Source: Erysipelotrichaceae bacterium (GTDB lineage Bacteria > Bacillota_I > Bacilli_A > Erysipelotrichales > Erysipelotrichaceae). From it: a stretch of DNA of 64,000 bases. The DNA is taken from positions 60,257 to 124,256 of the forward strand of contig JAUMYM010000001.1 in the NCBI GenBank assembly GCA_030528645.1, given 5' to 3'. Both the position numbers and the translations under genes were made by a program. Shown one piece after another: positions 8,246 to 18,400 of this stretch. Positions within the stretch are counted from its first letter, which is position 1. Every line of letters starts with the position of its first letter. A model generated the notes under the pieces. That model did no database searches. It saw nothing but the letters and a program-made list of their open reading frames with translations, and was not told the DNA's origin.

Positions 8246-8269
8246 GAGGGTAGATGTTATACTACCCTC
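8246..8269. terminator. GC-rich hairpin, possible terminator
   Basis: The sequence GAGGGTAG-atgttata-CTACCCTC forms an 8-bp stem. It lies just after the stop of the sigma-like remnant on the minus strand. The following T-run is weak, so termination is only possible. Confidence 0.35.
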
Positions 8270-8280
8270 TTGTAATCAAA

Positions 8281-8575
8281 CTACTCTCCAATAATCTCTT
8301 TGAACTTCTTCAAAATCTTATCTCTTTTTTCATCAAAGCCGGATGCGAAACATTTCTTGACTTTGCGCCTTTTCGTAAAGGCTCATCATCAAAATAAAGC
8401 CTTTAATGATTTCTCTTTCATCATCGCTTAGAGTTTCCATCGTTTTTTTTAGCCTATTAATCAACATTTTTGTTTCTACAATCTTCTCCACATTGATGCT
8501 CTCATCTTCAATGTCTTCAATACTGTAATTCTAGGTGAAGTTAAAATCCAAGAACTCTACATCAAGTCTTCTTAA
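8281..8575 (-). pseudogene. Sigma-70-like element regulator remnant
   Basis: Two frames together give a short sigma-like DNA-binding protein: YSIEDIEDESINVEKIV and INRLKKTMETLSDDEREII in one, then PALMKKRDKILKKFKEIIGE in another, ending at 8281. The arrangement of a helix, the L(S/T)xDEREII core and a terminal basic helix with KRxxxILKKFK matches the small sigma-factor-like proteins of Gram-positive integrative elements. A frameshift near 8400 and an in-frame stop at 8531-8533 show that the gene is dead. It adjoins the recombinase remnant. Confidence 0.5.
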
Positions 8576-8972
8576 ATATTCATAATATTTCTAAAAGGTG
8601 TAAAATCATCTTCTTTGTAAAAACTATCTACATTATCATTTATGGCAATTAACCTAACACCCTTTTGTCTTAATAGTTCCATAAATTGACCAACCTTTAG
8701 ATAATCACGACCTATACGGTTCATATCTTTTACAATATCAGTTCCTATATTTCCTATGTTGACTTGTTCCATCATTACAGTAAAACCGGGTCTATCAAAC
8801 ATTGTTCCACTTATACCATCATCTATAAAGCGAATGATATTATCTAAATCATTTTTACTGGCATATTCTTCAAGTATTTTCTTTTGATTTGAAATACTAT
8901 TACTTTTCCTTGTAGTTCATCATCACGACTTAAGCGTTCATAGAGTACCGATATCTTTTCAAATGTTCTCAA
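8572..8972 (-). pseudogene. Large serine recombinase (TnpX/TndX-like) N-terminal remnant
   Basis: The resolvase catalytic domain can be read across a one-base frameshift near 8905. The first frame gives VLYERLSRDDELQGK, with YxRxSRDDE carrying the nucleophilic serine; the second gives NSISNQKKILEEYA, IRFIDDGISGTMFDRPGF and VKDMNRIGRDYLKVGQ, ending FTPFRNIMN. These are the exact signatures of the large serine recombinases that move Tn4451/CTn-type elements. Only about 135 of the expected 500 or more residues remain; the DNA-binding and coiled-coil parts are gone. The element can therefore no longer excise by itself. Confidence 0.8.
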
Positions 8973-9004
8973 TGTTTAACCTACTTTCGCTTAATTTCTC
9001 CAAT

Positions 9005-9064
9005 AAAAAAGAATTAAGAAGTGCATATTTCACTAAAATAGTGTTTCAGTATTCTTCTTAATTC
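9005..9064 (-). terminator. Intrinsic terminator after the 9.1-kb membrane protein gene
   Basis: An 11-bp perfect stem (GAATTAAGAAG at 9011-9021 and CTTCTTAATTC at 9054-9064) encloses a secondary small stem. On the minus strand it is followed by a T-run. It would end transcription of the gene at 9111-9926 and also marks the boundary between core genome and the decayed element. Confidence 0.6.
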
Positions 9065-9110
9065 TATTACTCCAAAAACAACACAGTCCATACTAATTCT
9101 ATTGATTTAG

Positions 9111-9926
9111 TTAGTATAACTCAATTTCTTTTTTTATATCTTCATACTCTATAGCATAGTAATATCCCTGATCAAACATATTAAGCAATGAATGCATAGT
9201 TAAATACGCAAACGCATGGAATAAGATAGAAAACATCATAGATACAGGATTATTTGCAGCAAAATATAACATATTCAATATAAATATAGGAACTAAAATA
9301 CATATAAATATACCTTTCATAACGTAACTATCAATTGTTAAGTTTGCTTTACGTGTAAAAACATTTACTAATGTTTCCATTCTGTTACAAACCGTAGGTT
9401 CATAAATATAATCGTGAAAAAACATATTACGAAAGGAAAAACGATTCACTCCGATATAAAATACAAGAGCTAGTATGATTAAAAAGTAACCAATAGAATT
9501 TGCTACATCACTATTTTGAACAACATCACTTTCTAATACTTTTATTACAAATATAAAATAAAGTACTTTTGCTAAAAATAAAATAACTTCATATAAGAAA
9601 ACTTTTCCAAAATTCTTCAATAAAGAAGCAAATACCTCTTTTAAACTATATTCTTCACGCACTAATAATAAGTTTGATACATGAGCGATGTACTTTATAG
9701 AACCCCAAAATACAGCTACAAAAGGAGAAATAATTATTAGAGAAACAAATCTAACAAGCCATGTCTCTTGTTGAAAATTTATGTAACCAATTAAAATAAA
9801 CGCATAAAAAAATATAGTAGCTATCAGACCAAGTAATTTCCAACCAACAAATATAAACATGAAGCGAGGCTCTTTGGTATATTGTTTTCTTTTTTCTTTT
9901 GATTTATAATTCACTAATTCTTCCAT
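9111..9926 (-). CDS. Conserved multipass membrane protein, unknown function
   Basis: This is a 271-residue protein with about six hydrophobic segments (for example KLLGLIATIFFYAFILIGYI, YFLIILALVFYIGV and GIFICILVPIFILNMLYF), a basic N terminus and an acidic C-terminal tail. I do not recognise the family. The start at 9926 (MEELVNYKSK) is chosen because AAGGGG lies six bases upstream; the upstream ATG at 9962 lacks such a site. It lies on the same strand as tuf but is separated from it by a terminator, so it is transcribed alone. A role in membrane transport or envelope maintenance cannot be distinguished. Confidence 0.65.
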   Translation of the reverse strand: MEELVNYKSKEKRKQYTKEPRFMFIFVGWKLLGLIATIFFYAFILIGYINFQQETWLVRFVSLIIISPFVAVFWGSIKYIAHVSNLLLVREEYSLKEVFASLLKNFGKVFLYEVILFLAKVLYFIFVIKVLESDVVQNSDVANSIGYFLIILALVFYIGVNRFSFRNMFFHDYIYEPTVCNRMETLVNVFTRKANLTIDSYVMKGIFICILVPIFILNMLYFAANNPVSMMFSILFHAFAYLTMHSLLNMFDQGYYYAIEYEDIKKEIELY

Positions 9927-9989
9927 ATAGTATCCCCTTAAACATACATTATAAATATACAATATTATTCCTTATTATTCAAATAAAAA

Positions 9990-10011
9990 AAGCCCATATT
10001 TCATGGGCTTC
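9990..10011 (-). terminator. Terminator of the tuf transcript
   Basis: AAGCCCAT-attTc-ATGGGCTT forms an 8-bp stem on the minus strand and is followed directly by seven or more T residues. It lies 15 bases after the tuf stop codon and is a strong rho-independent terminator. Confidence 0.85.
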
Positions 10012-10025
10012 TACTTAAGCTTTAA

Positions 10026-11210
10026 TTAAGCAATGATTTCTGTAACGTTACCAGAACCTACTGTTCTACCACCTTCACGGATAGAGAACTTAGTTCCTTT
10101 TTCTACAGCGATTGGAGCAATTAATTCAACTTCCATTTCAACGTTATCCCCTGGCATAACCATATCTACACCAGCAGGTAATTTAATTACACCAGTAACG
10201 TCTGTTGTACGGAAGTAGAATTGAGGACGGTAGTTAGATACAAATGGTGTATGACGTCCACCTTCTTCTTTACTTAAAACGTAAACTTGTGCTTTAAATT
10301 GTTTATGAGGAGTAACTGAACCAGGTTTAGCTAAAACTTGTCCACGTTGAATTTCATCACGGTTAACACCACGTAATAATGCACCGATGTTATCTCCAGC
10401 TTCAGCGAAATCTAATAATTTACGGAACATTTCGATACCAGTAACAACTGTTTTCTTAGTATCATGGATACCAACGATTTCAACTTCTTCACCTAATTTT
10501 AATACACCACGTTCAACACGTCCTGTAGCAACTGTACCACGACCAGTGATTGTGAATACGTCTTCTACTGACATTAAGAATGGTTTATCAGATTCACGAG
10601 CAGGTGAAGGAATGAATGTATCTACAGCATTCATTAATTCATCAATTCTTTCAGACCATTTAGCATCGCCTTCAAGAGCTTTTAATGCAGAACCACGGAT
10701 AACTGGAGCATTGTCTCCGTCGAATCCATATTCTGATAATAATTCACGAACTTCCATTTCAACTAAGTCAATTAATTCTTCATCATCAACCATGTCGCAT
10801 TTATTTAAGAATACAACGATATATGGTACACCTACTTGACGAGATAATAAGATGTGTTCACGAGTTTGAGGCATTGGTCCATCAGTAGCAGCAACTACTA
10901 AGATAGCACCATCCATTTGAGCAGCCCCTGTAATCATGTTTTTAACATAGTCAGCGTGCCCTGGGCAGTCAACGTGAGCATAGTGACGGCTGTCTGTTTG
11001 ATATTCTACGTGAGCAGTGTTAATAGTGATTCCACGTGCTTTTTCTTCCGGAGCTCCATCGATTTGGTCGTAAGCTTTAGCTTCTGCCATCCCTTTTTTA
11101 GATAAGTGATTTGTAATAGCAGCAGTTAATGTTGTTTTACCATGGTCAACGTGCCCAATAGTACCAATATTTACGTGCTGTTTCGATCTGTCAAACTTTT
11201 CTTTTGCCAT
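10026..11210 (-). CDS. tuf: Elongation factor Tu
   Basis: EF-Tu carries aminoacyl-tRNA to the ribosomal A site as a GTP complex. All G-domain motifs are present: GHVDHGKT (P loop), RGITI (switch I), DCPGH (switch II), NKCD and SAL; domains 2 and 3 follow, ending with [15 protein letters not shown]. The length of 394 residues is normal. The start [10 protein letters not shown] at 11210 is set by a GGAGGAAA ribosome binding site; the frame extends 11 codons further upstream without one. It is the last gene of the str cluster, 76 bases after fusA, and has its own probable promoter, so it can be expressed above the rest of the operon. A strong terminator follows. Confidence 0.98.
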   Translation of the reverse strand: MAKEKFDRSKQHVNIGTIGHVDHGKTTLTAAITNHLSKKGMAEAKAYDQIDGAPEEKARGITINTAHVEYQTDSRHYAHVDCPGHADYVKNMITGAAQMDGAILVVAATDGPMPQTREHILLSRQVGVPYIVVFLNKCDMVDDEELIDLVEMEVRELLSEYGFDGDNAPVIRGSALKALEGDAKWSERIDELMNAVDTFIPSPARESDKPFLMSVEDVFTITGRGTVATGRVERGVLKLGEEVEIVGIHDTKKTVVTGIEMFRKLLDFAEAGDNIGALLRGVNRDEIQRGQVLAKPGSVTPHKQFKAQVYVLSKEEGGRHTPFVSNYRPQFYFRTTDVTGVIKLPAGVDMVMPGDNVEMEVELIAPIAVEKGTKFSIREGGRTVGSGNVTEIIA

Positions 11211-11247
11211 TTGCAAATTTCCTCCTAATTTTATTTTATTCAATACT

Positions 11248-11276
11248 ATTTTAAACTAAACAATACAATATATCAA
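11248..11276 (-). promoter_or_regulatory. Probable tuf promoter in the fusA-tuf spacer
   Basis: On the minus strand TTGATA (11271-11276) and TAAAAT (11248-11253) are separated by 17 bases, about 37 bases upstream of the tuf start codon. This would give tuf extra transcription beyond read-through from the str operon, in keeping with the very high demand for EF-Tu. Confidence 0.5.
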
Positions 11277-11286
11277 TTAGAATTGA

Positions 11287-13362
11287 TTAGTCTCTAGCAT
11301 TTTTCTTTGCGATTGTTTCTGCAATACTCTTTGGAACTTCAGAATAATGATCCATTTGCATTACATAGTTACCACGTCCTTGTGTAAATGAACGTAAGTC
11401 TGTAGAGTATCCGAACATTTCAGAAAGAGGTACAAATGCTCTTACAACAATTGCATTATGTCTTTCTTCTTGTTCACGAATTTGTCCACGACGTTTTGTA
11501 ACATCACCCATTACAGCCCCTAAGTAATCGGTTGGAGCAGTCACTTCAACTGACATAATAGGTTCTAATAATACAGGTTTACATTTTTTGGCAGCTTCTT
11601 TTAATGCCATAGAAGCAGCAATCTTATAAGCCATTTCTGATGAGTCAACATCATGGTAAGAACCATCAAATAATGTTGCTTTAATATCAACAACCGGATA
11701 ACCGGCAGTTAAACCATTATTTAATGCAGCCTCAAGTCCTTCAGCCGTTGGTTTGATATATTCACGAGGAACTGTCCCACCAACAATGGCATCAATGAAC
11801 TCAAATCCTTTACCTTCTTCATTTGGTTCAAATTTAATCCAAACGTGACCATATTGACCACGACCACCAGATTGACGTACAAATTTACCTTCACAATCAG
11901 CAGCTTGACGAATTGTTTCACGGTAAGCAACTTGTGGAGCACCAACATTACATTCGACTTTAAATTCACGTCTCATACGATCAACGATGATATCTAAGTG
12001 TAATTCACCCATACCAGCGATGATTGTTTGACCTGTTTCTTCATCTGTATATGTTTTAAATGTTGGATCTTCTTCCGCTAATTTATTTAAAGCAAGACCC
12101 ATCTTATCTTGGTCAGCTTTTGTTTTTGGTTCTACTGACATTTGGATAACCGGTTCAGGGAATGTCATTGATTCAAGAATAATCGGATTATTCGGATCAC
12201 ATAATGTATCCCCAGTAGTAGTTGCCTTTAATCCAATTGCAGCTGCAATATCACCTGCATATACTTCTGTAATTTCATTACGAGTATTCGCATGCATTTG
12301 TACTAAACGACCAAAACGTTCTCTTGTATCCTTAGTCGCATTTAACACATAAGAACCTGATGTAGCACTTCCTGAATATACACGGAAATATGTTAAACGC
12401 CCTACAAATGGGTCAGTCATAACTTTAAACGCTAATGCTGAAAATGGTTCAGAATCATCCGCATGTCTTTCAGCTTCACTGCCATCTTCTAATTGACCCT
12501 TAATTGAAGGAATATCAAGTGGTGAAGGTAAGTAATCAACTACTGCATCAAGCATTAATTGAACCCCTTTATTCTTATACGCTGAACCACATAATACCGG
12601 GAAGAATTCAGAAGAAATTACACCAGCACGAATTGCTTTTTTAATTTCTTCAATTGTAGGCTCTTCACCTTCTAATACCTTCATCATTAACTCATCATCA
12701 TAATCTGCAACCATATCAATCAGTTGCGCTCTTAAACGTTCTACTTCTTCAACATATTCAGGAGAAATTGCTGTTGTGTCAATCTTTTTACCAGTATCAT
12801 CTTGATACATATGTTGTTCACGTTTAATGATATCAATAATTCCTCTAAATGAGCTTTCAGCACCAATTGGAAGTTGAATAGGACTAGCTTTTGCTCCTAA
12901 ACGATCTCCGATTGTTTTAACTGCCATCATAAAGTCAGCCCCAGTTGCATCCATTTTATTACAGAATACGATACGAGGAACTTTATAGTTTGTAGCTTGT
13001 CTCCAAACTGTTTCTGTTTGTGGTTCAACCCCTGCTTTTGAGTCTAATACAGTAACTGCACCATCTAAAACACGAAGTGAACGCTCAACTTCAACTGTGA
13101 AGTCTACGTGACCTGGAGTATCGATAATGTTAATACGATTTCCATTCCATGAAGCTGTTGTTGCAGCCGAAGTAATTGTAATACCACGCTCAGCTTCTTG
13201 TTCCATCCAGTCCATTTGAGAAGCTCCATCATGAGTTTCTCCAATTTTATGTGTTTTACCTGTATAGAAAAGAATACGCTCTGTCGTTGTTGTTTTACCA
13301 GCATCAATATGGGCCATGATACCAATATTTCTTGTATTCGCTAGTGAAAATTCACGTGCCAT
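11287..13362 (-). CDS. fusA: Elongation factor G
   Basis: EF-G is the GTPase that drives translocation of tRNA and mRNA on the ribosome. The G domain is complete ([35 protein letters not shown]), followed by the β-barrel domain II, and domains III-V (for example [12 protein letters not shown] and [17 protein letters not shown]). The 691-residue length is standard. It lies 15 bases downstream of rpsG in the str operon. Nothing unusual was noticed; the tail [15 protein letters not shown] is the normal EF-G end. An alternative ribosome-protection protein is excluded by the operon context and close agreement with canonical EF-G. Confidence 0.98.
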   Translation of the reverse strand: MAREFSLANTRNIGIMAHIDAGKTTTTERILFYTGKTHKIGETHDGASQMDWMEQEAERGITITSAATTASWNGNRINIIDTPGHVDFTVEVERSLRVLDGAVTVLDSKAGVEPQTETVWRQATNYKVPRIVFCNKMDATGADFMMAVKTIGDRLGAKASPIQLPIGAESSFRGIIDIIKREQHMYQDDTGKKIDTTAISPEYVEEVERLRAQLIDMVADYDDELMMKVLEGEEPTIEEIKKAIRAGVISSEFFPVLCGSAYKNKGVQLMLDAVVDYLPSPLDIPSIKGQLEDGSEAERHADDSEPFSALAFKVMTDPFVGRLTYFRVYSGSATSGSYVLNATKDTRERFGRLVQMHANTRNEITEVYAGDIAAAIGLKATTTGDTLCDPNNPIILESMTFPEPVIQMSVEPKTKADQDKMGLALNKLAEEDPTFKTYTDEETGQTIIAGMGELHLDIIVDRMRREFKVECNVGAPQVAYRETIRQAADCEGKFVRQSGGRGQYGHVWIKFEPNEEGKGFEFIDAIVGGTVPREYIKPTAEGLEAALNNGLTAGYPVVDIKATLFDGSYHDVDSSEMAYKIAASMALKEAAKKCKPVLLEPIMSVEVTAPTDYLGAVMGDVTKRRGQIREQEERHNAIVVRAFVPLSEMFGYSTDLRSFTQGRGNYVMQMDHYSEVPKSIAETIAKKNARD

Positions 13363-13377
13363 TGTATTCCCCCCTTA

Positions 13378-13851
<474 letters not shown>

Positions 13852-13876
13852 TTATTTCCTCCTTTTCATGAATCGA

Positions 13877-14299
13877 CTATTTCTTAGCCGCTTTTGGTTT
13901 CTTAGTTCCGTATAATGAACGTCCTTGTTGTCTGTTTGCAACACCTGCACAGTCAAGTGTTCCACGAATAATATGGTAACGAACCCCTGGTAAGTCCTTT
14001 ACACGACCCCCACGAATTAACACAACACTGTGCTCTTGTAAGTTGTGTCCGATACCTGGAATGTATGCTGTTACTTCCATACCATTTGATAAACGAACAC
14101 GCGCATATTTACGAAGCGCAGAGTTTGGTTTCTTCGGAGTCATTGTTCCCACACGCGTACATACTCCTCTTTTTTGAGGTGAAGAGATTGATGTAGCAGT
14201 ACGCTCAAGTGAGTTGTACCCTCTGTTTAATGCTGGTGATTTAGACTTATATACTTTTGAAGTACGGCCTTTACGCACCAATTGATTAATTGTTGGCAT
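13877..14299 (-). CDS. rpsL: 30S ribosomal protein S12
   Basis: S12 sits at the decoding centre and governs translational accuracy. The protein begins [12 protein letters not shown] and contains the two functional loops [11 protein letters not shown] and [11 protein letters not shown] with the lysines and proline where streptomycin-resistance changes are known. The start at 14299 follows an AGGAG site; the longer frame (20 further codons) is not supported. At 140 residues it has the normal short basic C-terminal tail. It is the first gene of the operon. The lysines of the KKPNS loop match the streptomycin-sensitive type; no resistance substitution is evident. Confidence 0.98.
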   Translation of the reverse strand: MPTINQLVRKGRTSKVYKSKSPALNRGYNSLERTATSISSPQKRGVCTRVGTMTPKKPNSALRKYARVRLSNGMEVTAYIPGIGHNLQEHSVVLIRGGRVKDLPGVRYHIIRGTLDCAGVANRQQGRSLYGTKKPKAAKK

Positions 14300-14367
14300 T
14301 GTTTTCTCCTTTTCTTTTATTTCTTTGCACACATTTCCAAGCGTGCCATACTTTAGCATAAATATAA

Positions 14368-14383
14368 GTTTCCATACGGAAAC
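14368..14383 (-). promoter_or_regulatory. Hairpin in the str operon leader
   Basis: GTTTCC-atac-GGAAAC is a perfect 6-bp inverted repeat between the promoter and rpsL. It may stabilise the leader RNA or take part in feedback control by a ribosomal protein. No known leader motif is recognised. Confidence 0.3.
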
Positions 14384-14408
14384 ATACGTAAACTCGCTAA
14401 GCTTTATT

Positions 14409-14438
14409 ATTTTAGCTTATTCTACGCTTATTTGTCAA
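14409..14438 (-). promoter_or_regulatory. Main str operon promoter
   Basis: A perfect TTGACA (14433-14438, minus strand) is followed after 18 bases by TAAAAT (14409-14414). The transcript would carry a leader of about 100 bases before rpsL. This is the strongest promoter match between the lipoprotein gene and rpsL. Confidence 0.65.
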
Positions 14439-14456
14439 TGTTTTTTATGCAAAAAC

Positions 14457-15113
14457 TTAATCATTTGCATCACAATAATCAATCATCTCATAATCAAAAT
14501 ACAATTCTAACTCTTCTTGTGTATAGATACCCCATTCAATTTCATTACACTCTTCTTCACTATACAATTTTTCCTTTGGAATAGATATCGAGGGTCTTGG
14601 CTCATTGATTGACTTTGTTTCTTGGCTACCCTTATACACGATTGGTTTTTGAATATAAAATGTGTCATAGCCCTCTAAATAAATACTTGAAATATTCGAT
14701 GTTCCATCTTCACTATGTAAGCCGCTATGCAAAGCATACTCACCACCTAGATAAATAGCGTAATATACAATATCACCATCTTTTTCATACAGAAGCATAT
14801 CCCCTTCTCTTGCTTCTTCTTTCTTCCATGGTTTCACTTTTCCATATTTTATATTACGTCCTTTCGCTACCGTCATTTCTTCCAATCGTCTTGCAAGTTC
14901 AACATGATCATATTCTTTCCCTAATAATCCAGCTGCATTTTGCACATAAGCATTTTTCAAATTCACCTCTTGATACCATTTACTTTGTACCTCCGTTTGT
15001 AGTATATCCACTGTCTTAGTTGTCTGTGTAGATGTTGTTGAAACCATTGACTTTACCTTCGTATCACATCCCACTAACAAGCTAACAAGGAAAACTATGG
15101 CTAGCTTTTTCAT
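14457..15113 (-). CDS. Lipoprotein with degenerate NlpC/P60-like domain
   Basis: This 218-residue protein has a lipoprotein signal (MKKLAIVFLVSLLVGC; cleavage before the Cys). Residues about 55-150 follow the NlpC/P60 layout: AAGLLGKEYDHVELARRL, then EEAREGDMLLYEKDG and IYLGGEYALHSG. In active enzymes the first segment would read YDCVxLxR and the third would contain GHVGIYLG. Here the catalytic Cys is His and the catalytic His position reads YYAIYLG, so peptidase activity is unlikely. It may bind peptidoglycan or act as a scaffold. The Pro-rich C-terminal part ends in a very acidic tail. It lies upstream of the str promoter with no clear operon partner. The fold call is inference. Confidence 0.55.
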   Translation of the reverse strand: MKKLAIVFLVSLLVGCDTKVKSMVSTTSTQTTKTVDILQTEVQSKWYQEVNLKNAYVQNAAGLLGKEYDHVELARRLEEMTVAKGRNIKYGKVKPWKKEEAREGDMLLYEKDGDIVYYAIYLGGEYALHSGLHSEDGTSNISSIYLEGYDTFYIQKPIVYKGSQETKSINEPRPSISIPKEKLYSEEECNEIEWGIYTQEELELYFDYEMIDYCDAND

Positions 15114-15192
15114 ACACCCTATCCCTCTATTTCTTATTGCTATGTGGTAAAATTATACTACAAATAGAAATCATTCACAAAAGGAGAAACTT

Positions 15193-15453
15193 ATGGACTA
15201 TAAAATCAAAAGATGGATCACTTATATTCTGTTATTGTTTATTTATATTCTACTATCTGCCTTTTTAGTTGAAAAAGTAAATTATTATATGCTTAATTAT
15301 CTTCTAGCAATGCTTATTTTTACTATTGAATTTTATTTTTATTGGAACTATGGTAAAAGAAACAAATTACACACTGCTTTGTTTATAATCGTATTATCAC
15401 TTTTTTATGGTGTGTTTCTATATTTAATAGTAAGAAATAATTTATTTCTATAA
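15193..15453 (+). CDS. Small membrane protein, about three helices
   Basis: This 86-residue protein has hydrophobic segments at roughly residues 10-28, 33-50 and 62-83, with a basic loop (YGKRNKLH) between the last two and a basic start (MDYKIKRW). An AAAGGAG ribosome binding site lies seven bases before the ATG at 15193. It is transcribed divergently from the lipoprotein gene and convergent with the giant adhesin gene, ending at a shared bidirectional terminator. I do not recognise the family. The complete signals suggest it is a real gene. Confidence 0.55.
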   Translation: MDYKIKRWITYILLLFIYILLSAFLVEKVNYYMLNYLLAMLIFTIEFYFYWNYGKRNKLHTALFIIVLSLFYGVFLYLIVRNNLFL

Positions 15454-15465
15454 TTTAAACTTCAC

Positions 15466-15498
15466 AAAAAAGAAGTGAATTTACATCACTTCTTTTTT
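15466..15498. terminator. Bidirectional terminator between the small membrane gene and the giant adhesin gene
   Basis: AAAAAAGAAGTGA and TCACTTCTTTTTT form a 13-bp perfect stem with A/T runs on both sides, so it can end transcripts from either direction. The stem overlaps the last codons of the adhesin gene. Confidence 0.8.
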
Positions 15499-18400
15499 AG
15501 TATATCGACGTTGTTTTAATGCTATACCAATAAGCGCAATAAGCGATATGTTAAACATTAAGATATACACCAATGTACTTGTTGTATCACTTGTCTTTGG
15601 TATATGGAATTCTTCTTCCTCTGGATCAACAATGATGATTTTCGTATTTTTAAACTGACCTAAATCATGCATTTGCCCATCTTTTGTAATCGTTACTTTC
15701 TTAACTTCATTATTTACATAATAACCTTGAGGTGCTTCTTTTTCGATAATCTCATATTCACCATAATATAGATTATGGAAAATTACCTCACCTTTTTTAT
15801 TACTCTTAACTTCTTGAAGTTCCACACCATCTTTACGCAACACAAACGTTGCACCTTCTAAGGCTCGATTATTTGCCCCATCAACCTTAACAAGGAAGGC
15901 ACTTCCCTTAATTGGCATATTGTAATACTCATCCAACACTACCGTTACATCATCTTCTTCTACAACCACACCTACTTCTTCATCGTTATAGACATAACCT
16001 ACCGGAGGTTCTAACTCTTTTAATGTGTAGAAACCATAACGAACTTGCGAAAATTCTACCCAACCCTCTGGATCTGAAACAGCTTCATATACAAAACGTG
16101 GATCAACATGTTGAAGTTGGAATTTCGCATTTACAAGTGGTGCATTTGTTTCTCCATCAAGTTTACGGAATTTCACATTCGCTTTGATTGGCTCATTATA
16201 AAATACATTTAACGCAACAGTATCATTATGATTTACAATTGACACGAAACGCTCTTCATTGCTTAATACATATCCTGTTGGTGCTTGTAATTCAACTAAC
16301 TTATATTCTCCATACGGTACATCGGTAAAGACAACTACACCCTTTTCATTTGAGGTTGCTTGTTGTGTATAACCTGAAATCGTATTTTGAATCTTAAAGA
16401 CAGCATGTTCTAATGTATCTTGTGTATCTACATCTTTCTTTTCAAAACGAATCGTTCCACGTACTTGTCGATTGATGTATACATCCCCGGCATCTACCAG
16501 ATTACCATTACGATCATAGACATCCCCTGCTTGAATTAATTGTCCTTGTTTATTTACAAAGACGTTACGCTCTTCTTTACTGATTGTATATTCTTTTGGA
16601 CTATGCTGTAAAACACCATTGATTTCATATTCAGCTACTTCTTTAATGATGTAGTTACCATAACGAACATCTTTAAAGCTTGCTACACCATCCTTATCTG
16701 TTTTTGCAGCATAAGTAAGTCCTGTTTTTACACTTGTTCCATCCGGATTTATCACTACTTGTTCTAAAAGGAAGATGACCCCTTCCATTGGTGCTGTATC
16801 TTTCAATTCCTTTTCCAAGTTACGTTCAATACGATATTTATTTAAAGGGACCCCTTCAAAAATCGCAAGTCCTTCCGGATTGGTTGTTGCAGTAAGAGTA
16901 GTAGCTTTATCTAAACTAATAAGATTAAATACCGCATTGGCAACTGGTTGATTGGTCTTCGGATTTAGTTTCTTAATGATGACTCTACCTTCAACCTCTT
17001 TTGTTAGGTAAGTTTCAATGTTATCTTCATTACGAATAAAGATGGATAATCCATCATTGCCGGTTTCATACAATGTGATTGGATTTACTTCAAGCACTTT
17101 GTAAGAACCTAAAGGAACCCCTGTAAACATCGCAACTCCTTGTTCATTGGTTACTGCTTCATAACGAGTTTGATCTGTTTTATGCTCTAAATACAAGGAT
17201 TTATTTGAAACAACATCACTACCATCTGCCGTATATTTCACTAGTGTTACTGTTTTACTAATATCATTTGCCAGATATGCAGCTAAATCTGTTTCTTCTT
17301 TATAGAGGATAGAAACTCCATCTTCTACTAAAGTACTAGGATTTAAAATCATTTTTTCTACATAGGTATATTGCTTATTCACAATACCTGTAAACGTTGC
17401 CAGCCCTTGTTCATCCGTTGTTGCCTTATACGTTGTTGCTCCATCAACACTGACTAACTGTACTTCCATATTTACAATTGGTAAGCCATTGGCTGGATTT
17501 ACTTTTTTAATAGTGAAATCACCTGTAATTGGATTTTCCAAAAAGGCTTCCAATGTTACATCTTCATGGTTTACAATCGTTACACCATCTGCAATACTAC
17601 GCGATGCCAAAGCAACATTAACTTCTTGTAATTTATAGTAATTAGATACTACATCTTCAAACACTGCAATACCTTCTTCATTTGTAGTAGCACTATAGGT
17701 ATTGGCACCATAGACACTGACTAGTTTTAATTCAAAGTTTTTCACCGGAAGATTTGTCTCAGGATGTACTTTCTTAACGATTACATGACCATGAATCTTT
17801 TGTTTTAGATACTTATGAACATTGGTATCTTCCACATCTATAATCGCTTTTACCAGCTTAACACTTTCACATGTATTTACTTCTACTTCTTCCGTTAAGT
17901 TGTATAATGCATATTCAACGTTATGAAATTCAACGATACCTTCTGCATTACTAATTGCTTTATATTGTTTTGTACGATCTTTACTTACTAAATGATACAC
18001 AACATTTGCCATTGGAGCATTTGTAATAGGATCTACTTTTTTAAATCGAATCGTTCCTTCTAACTCTTTTTCAAGATACGTTCCTACATCTGCTTTTTCT
18101 ACTTCATAGATTGCAGAAACACCCTTATTAGTATCATTGTTATAAAGAATGGTTGTTTCTTCTAGTTTATAATACTGTTTCGCTACATTATGAAACGTCG
18201 CAATTCCTTGATCGTTGGTTGTTGCTGTATATGTTGTTGCTCCATCAAGACTGGTAATGGTAAACGTGAAATCTTTAATTGGATCTTTTGTAAGGGCATT
18301 GATCTTTTTAAAGACTAAAGTCCCCTCCAATTCCTTATTTAAGTATGTCTCTACTTCAACATCTTGGTTGCCTTCTACCGCAAAGACACCACGTTGTTTT

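Noticed and set aside
10387-10839. 150-residue open frame antisense to tuf
   Set aside because: It is a shadow of the highly biased tuf codons on the opposite strand, with no ribosome binding site and a Ser/Thr-rich low-information product.
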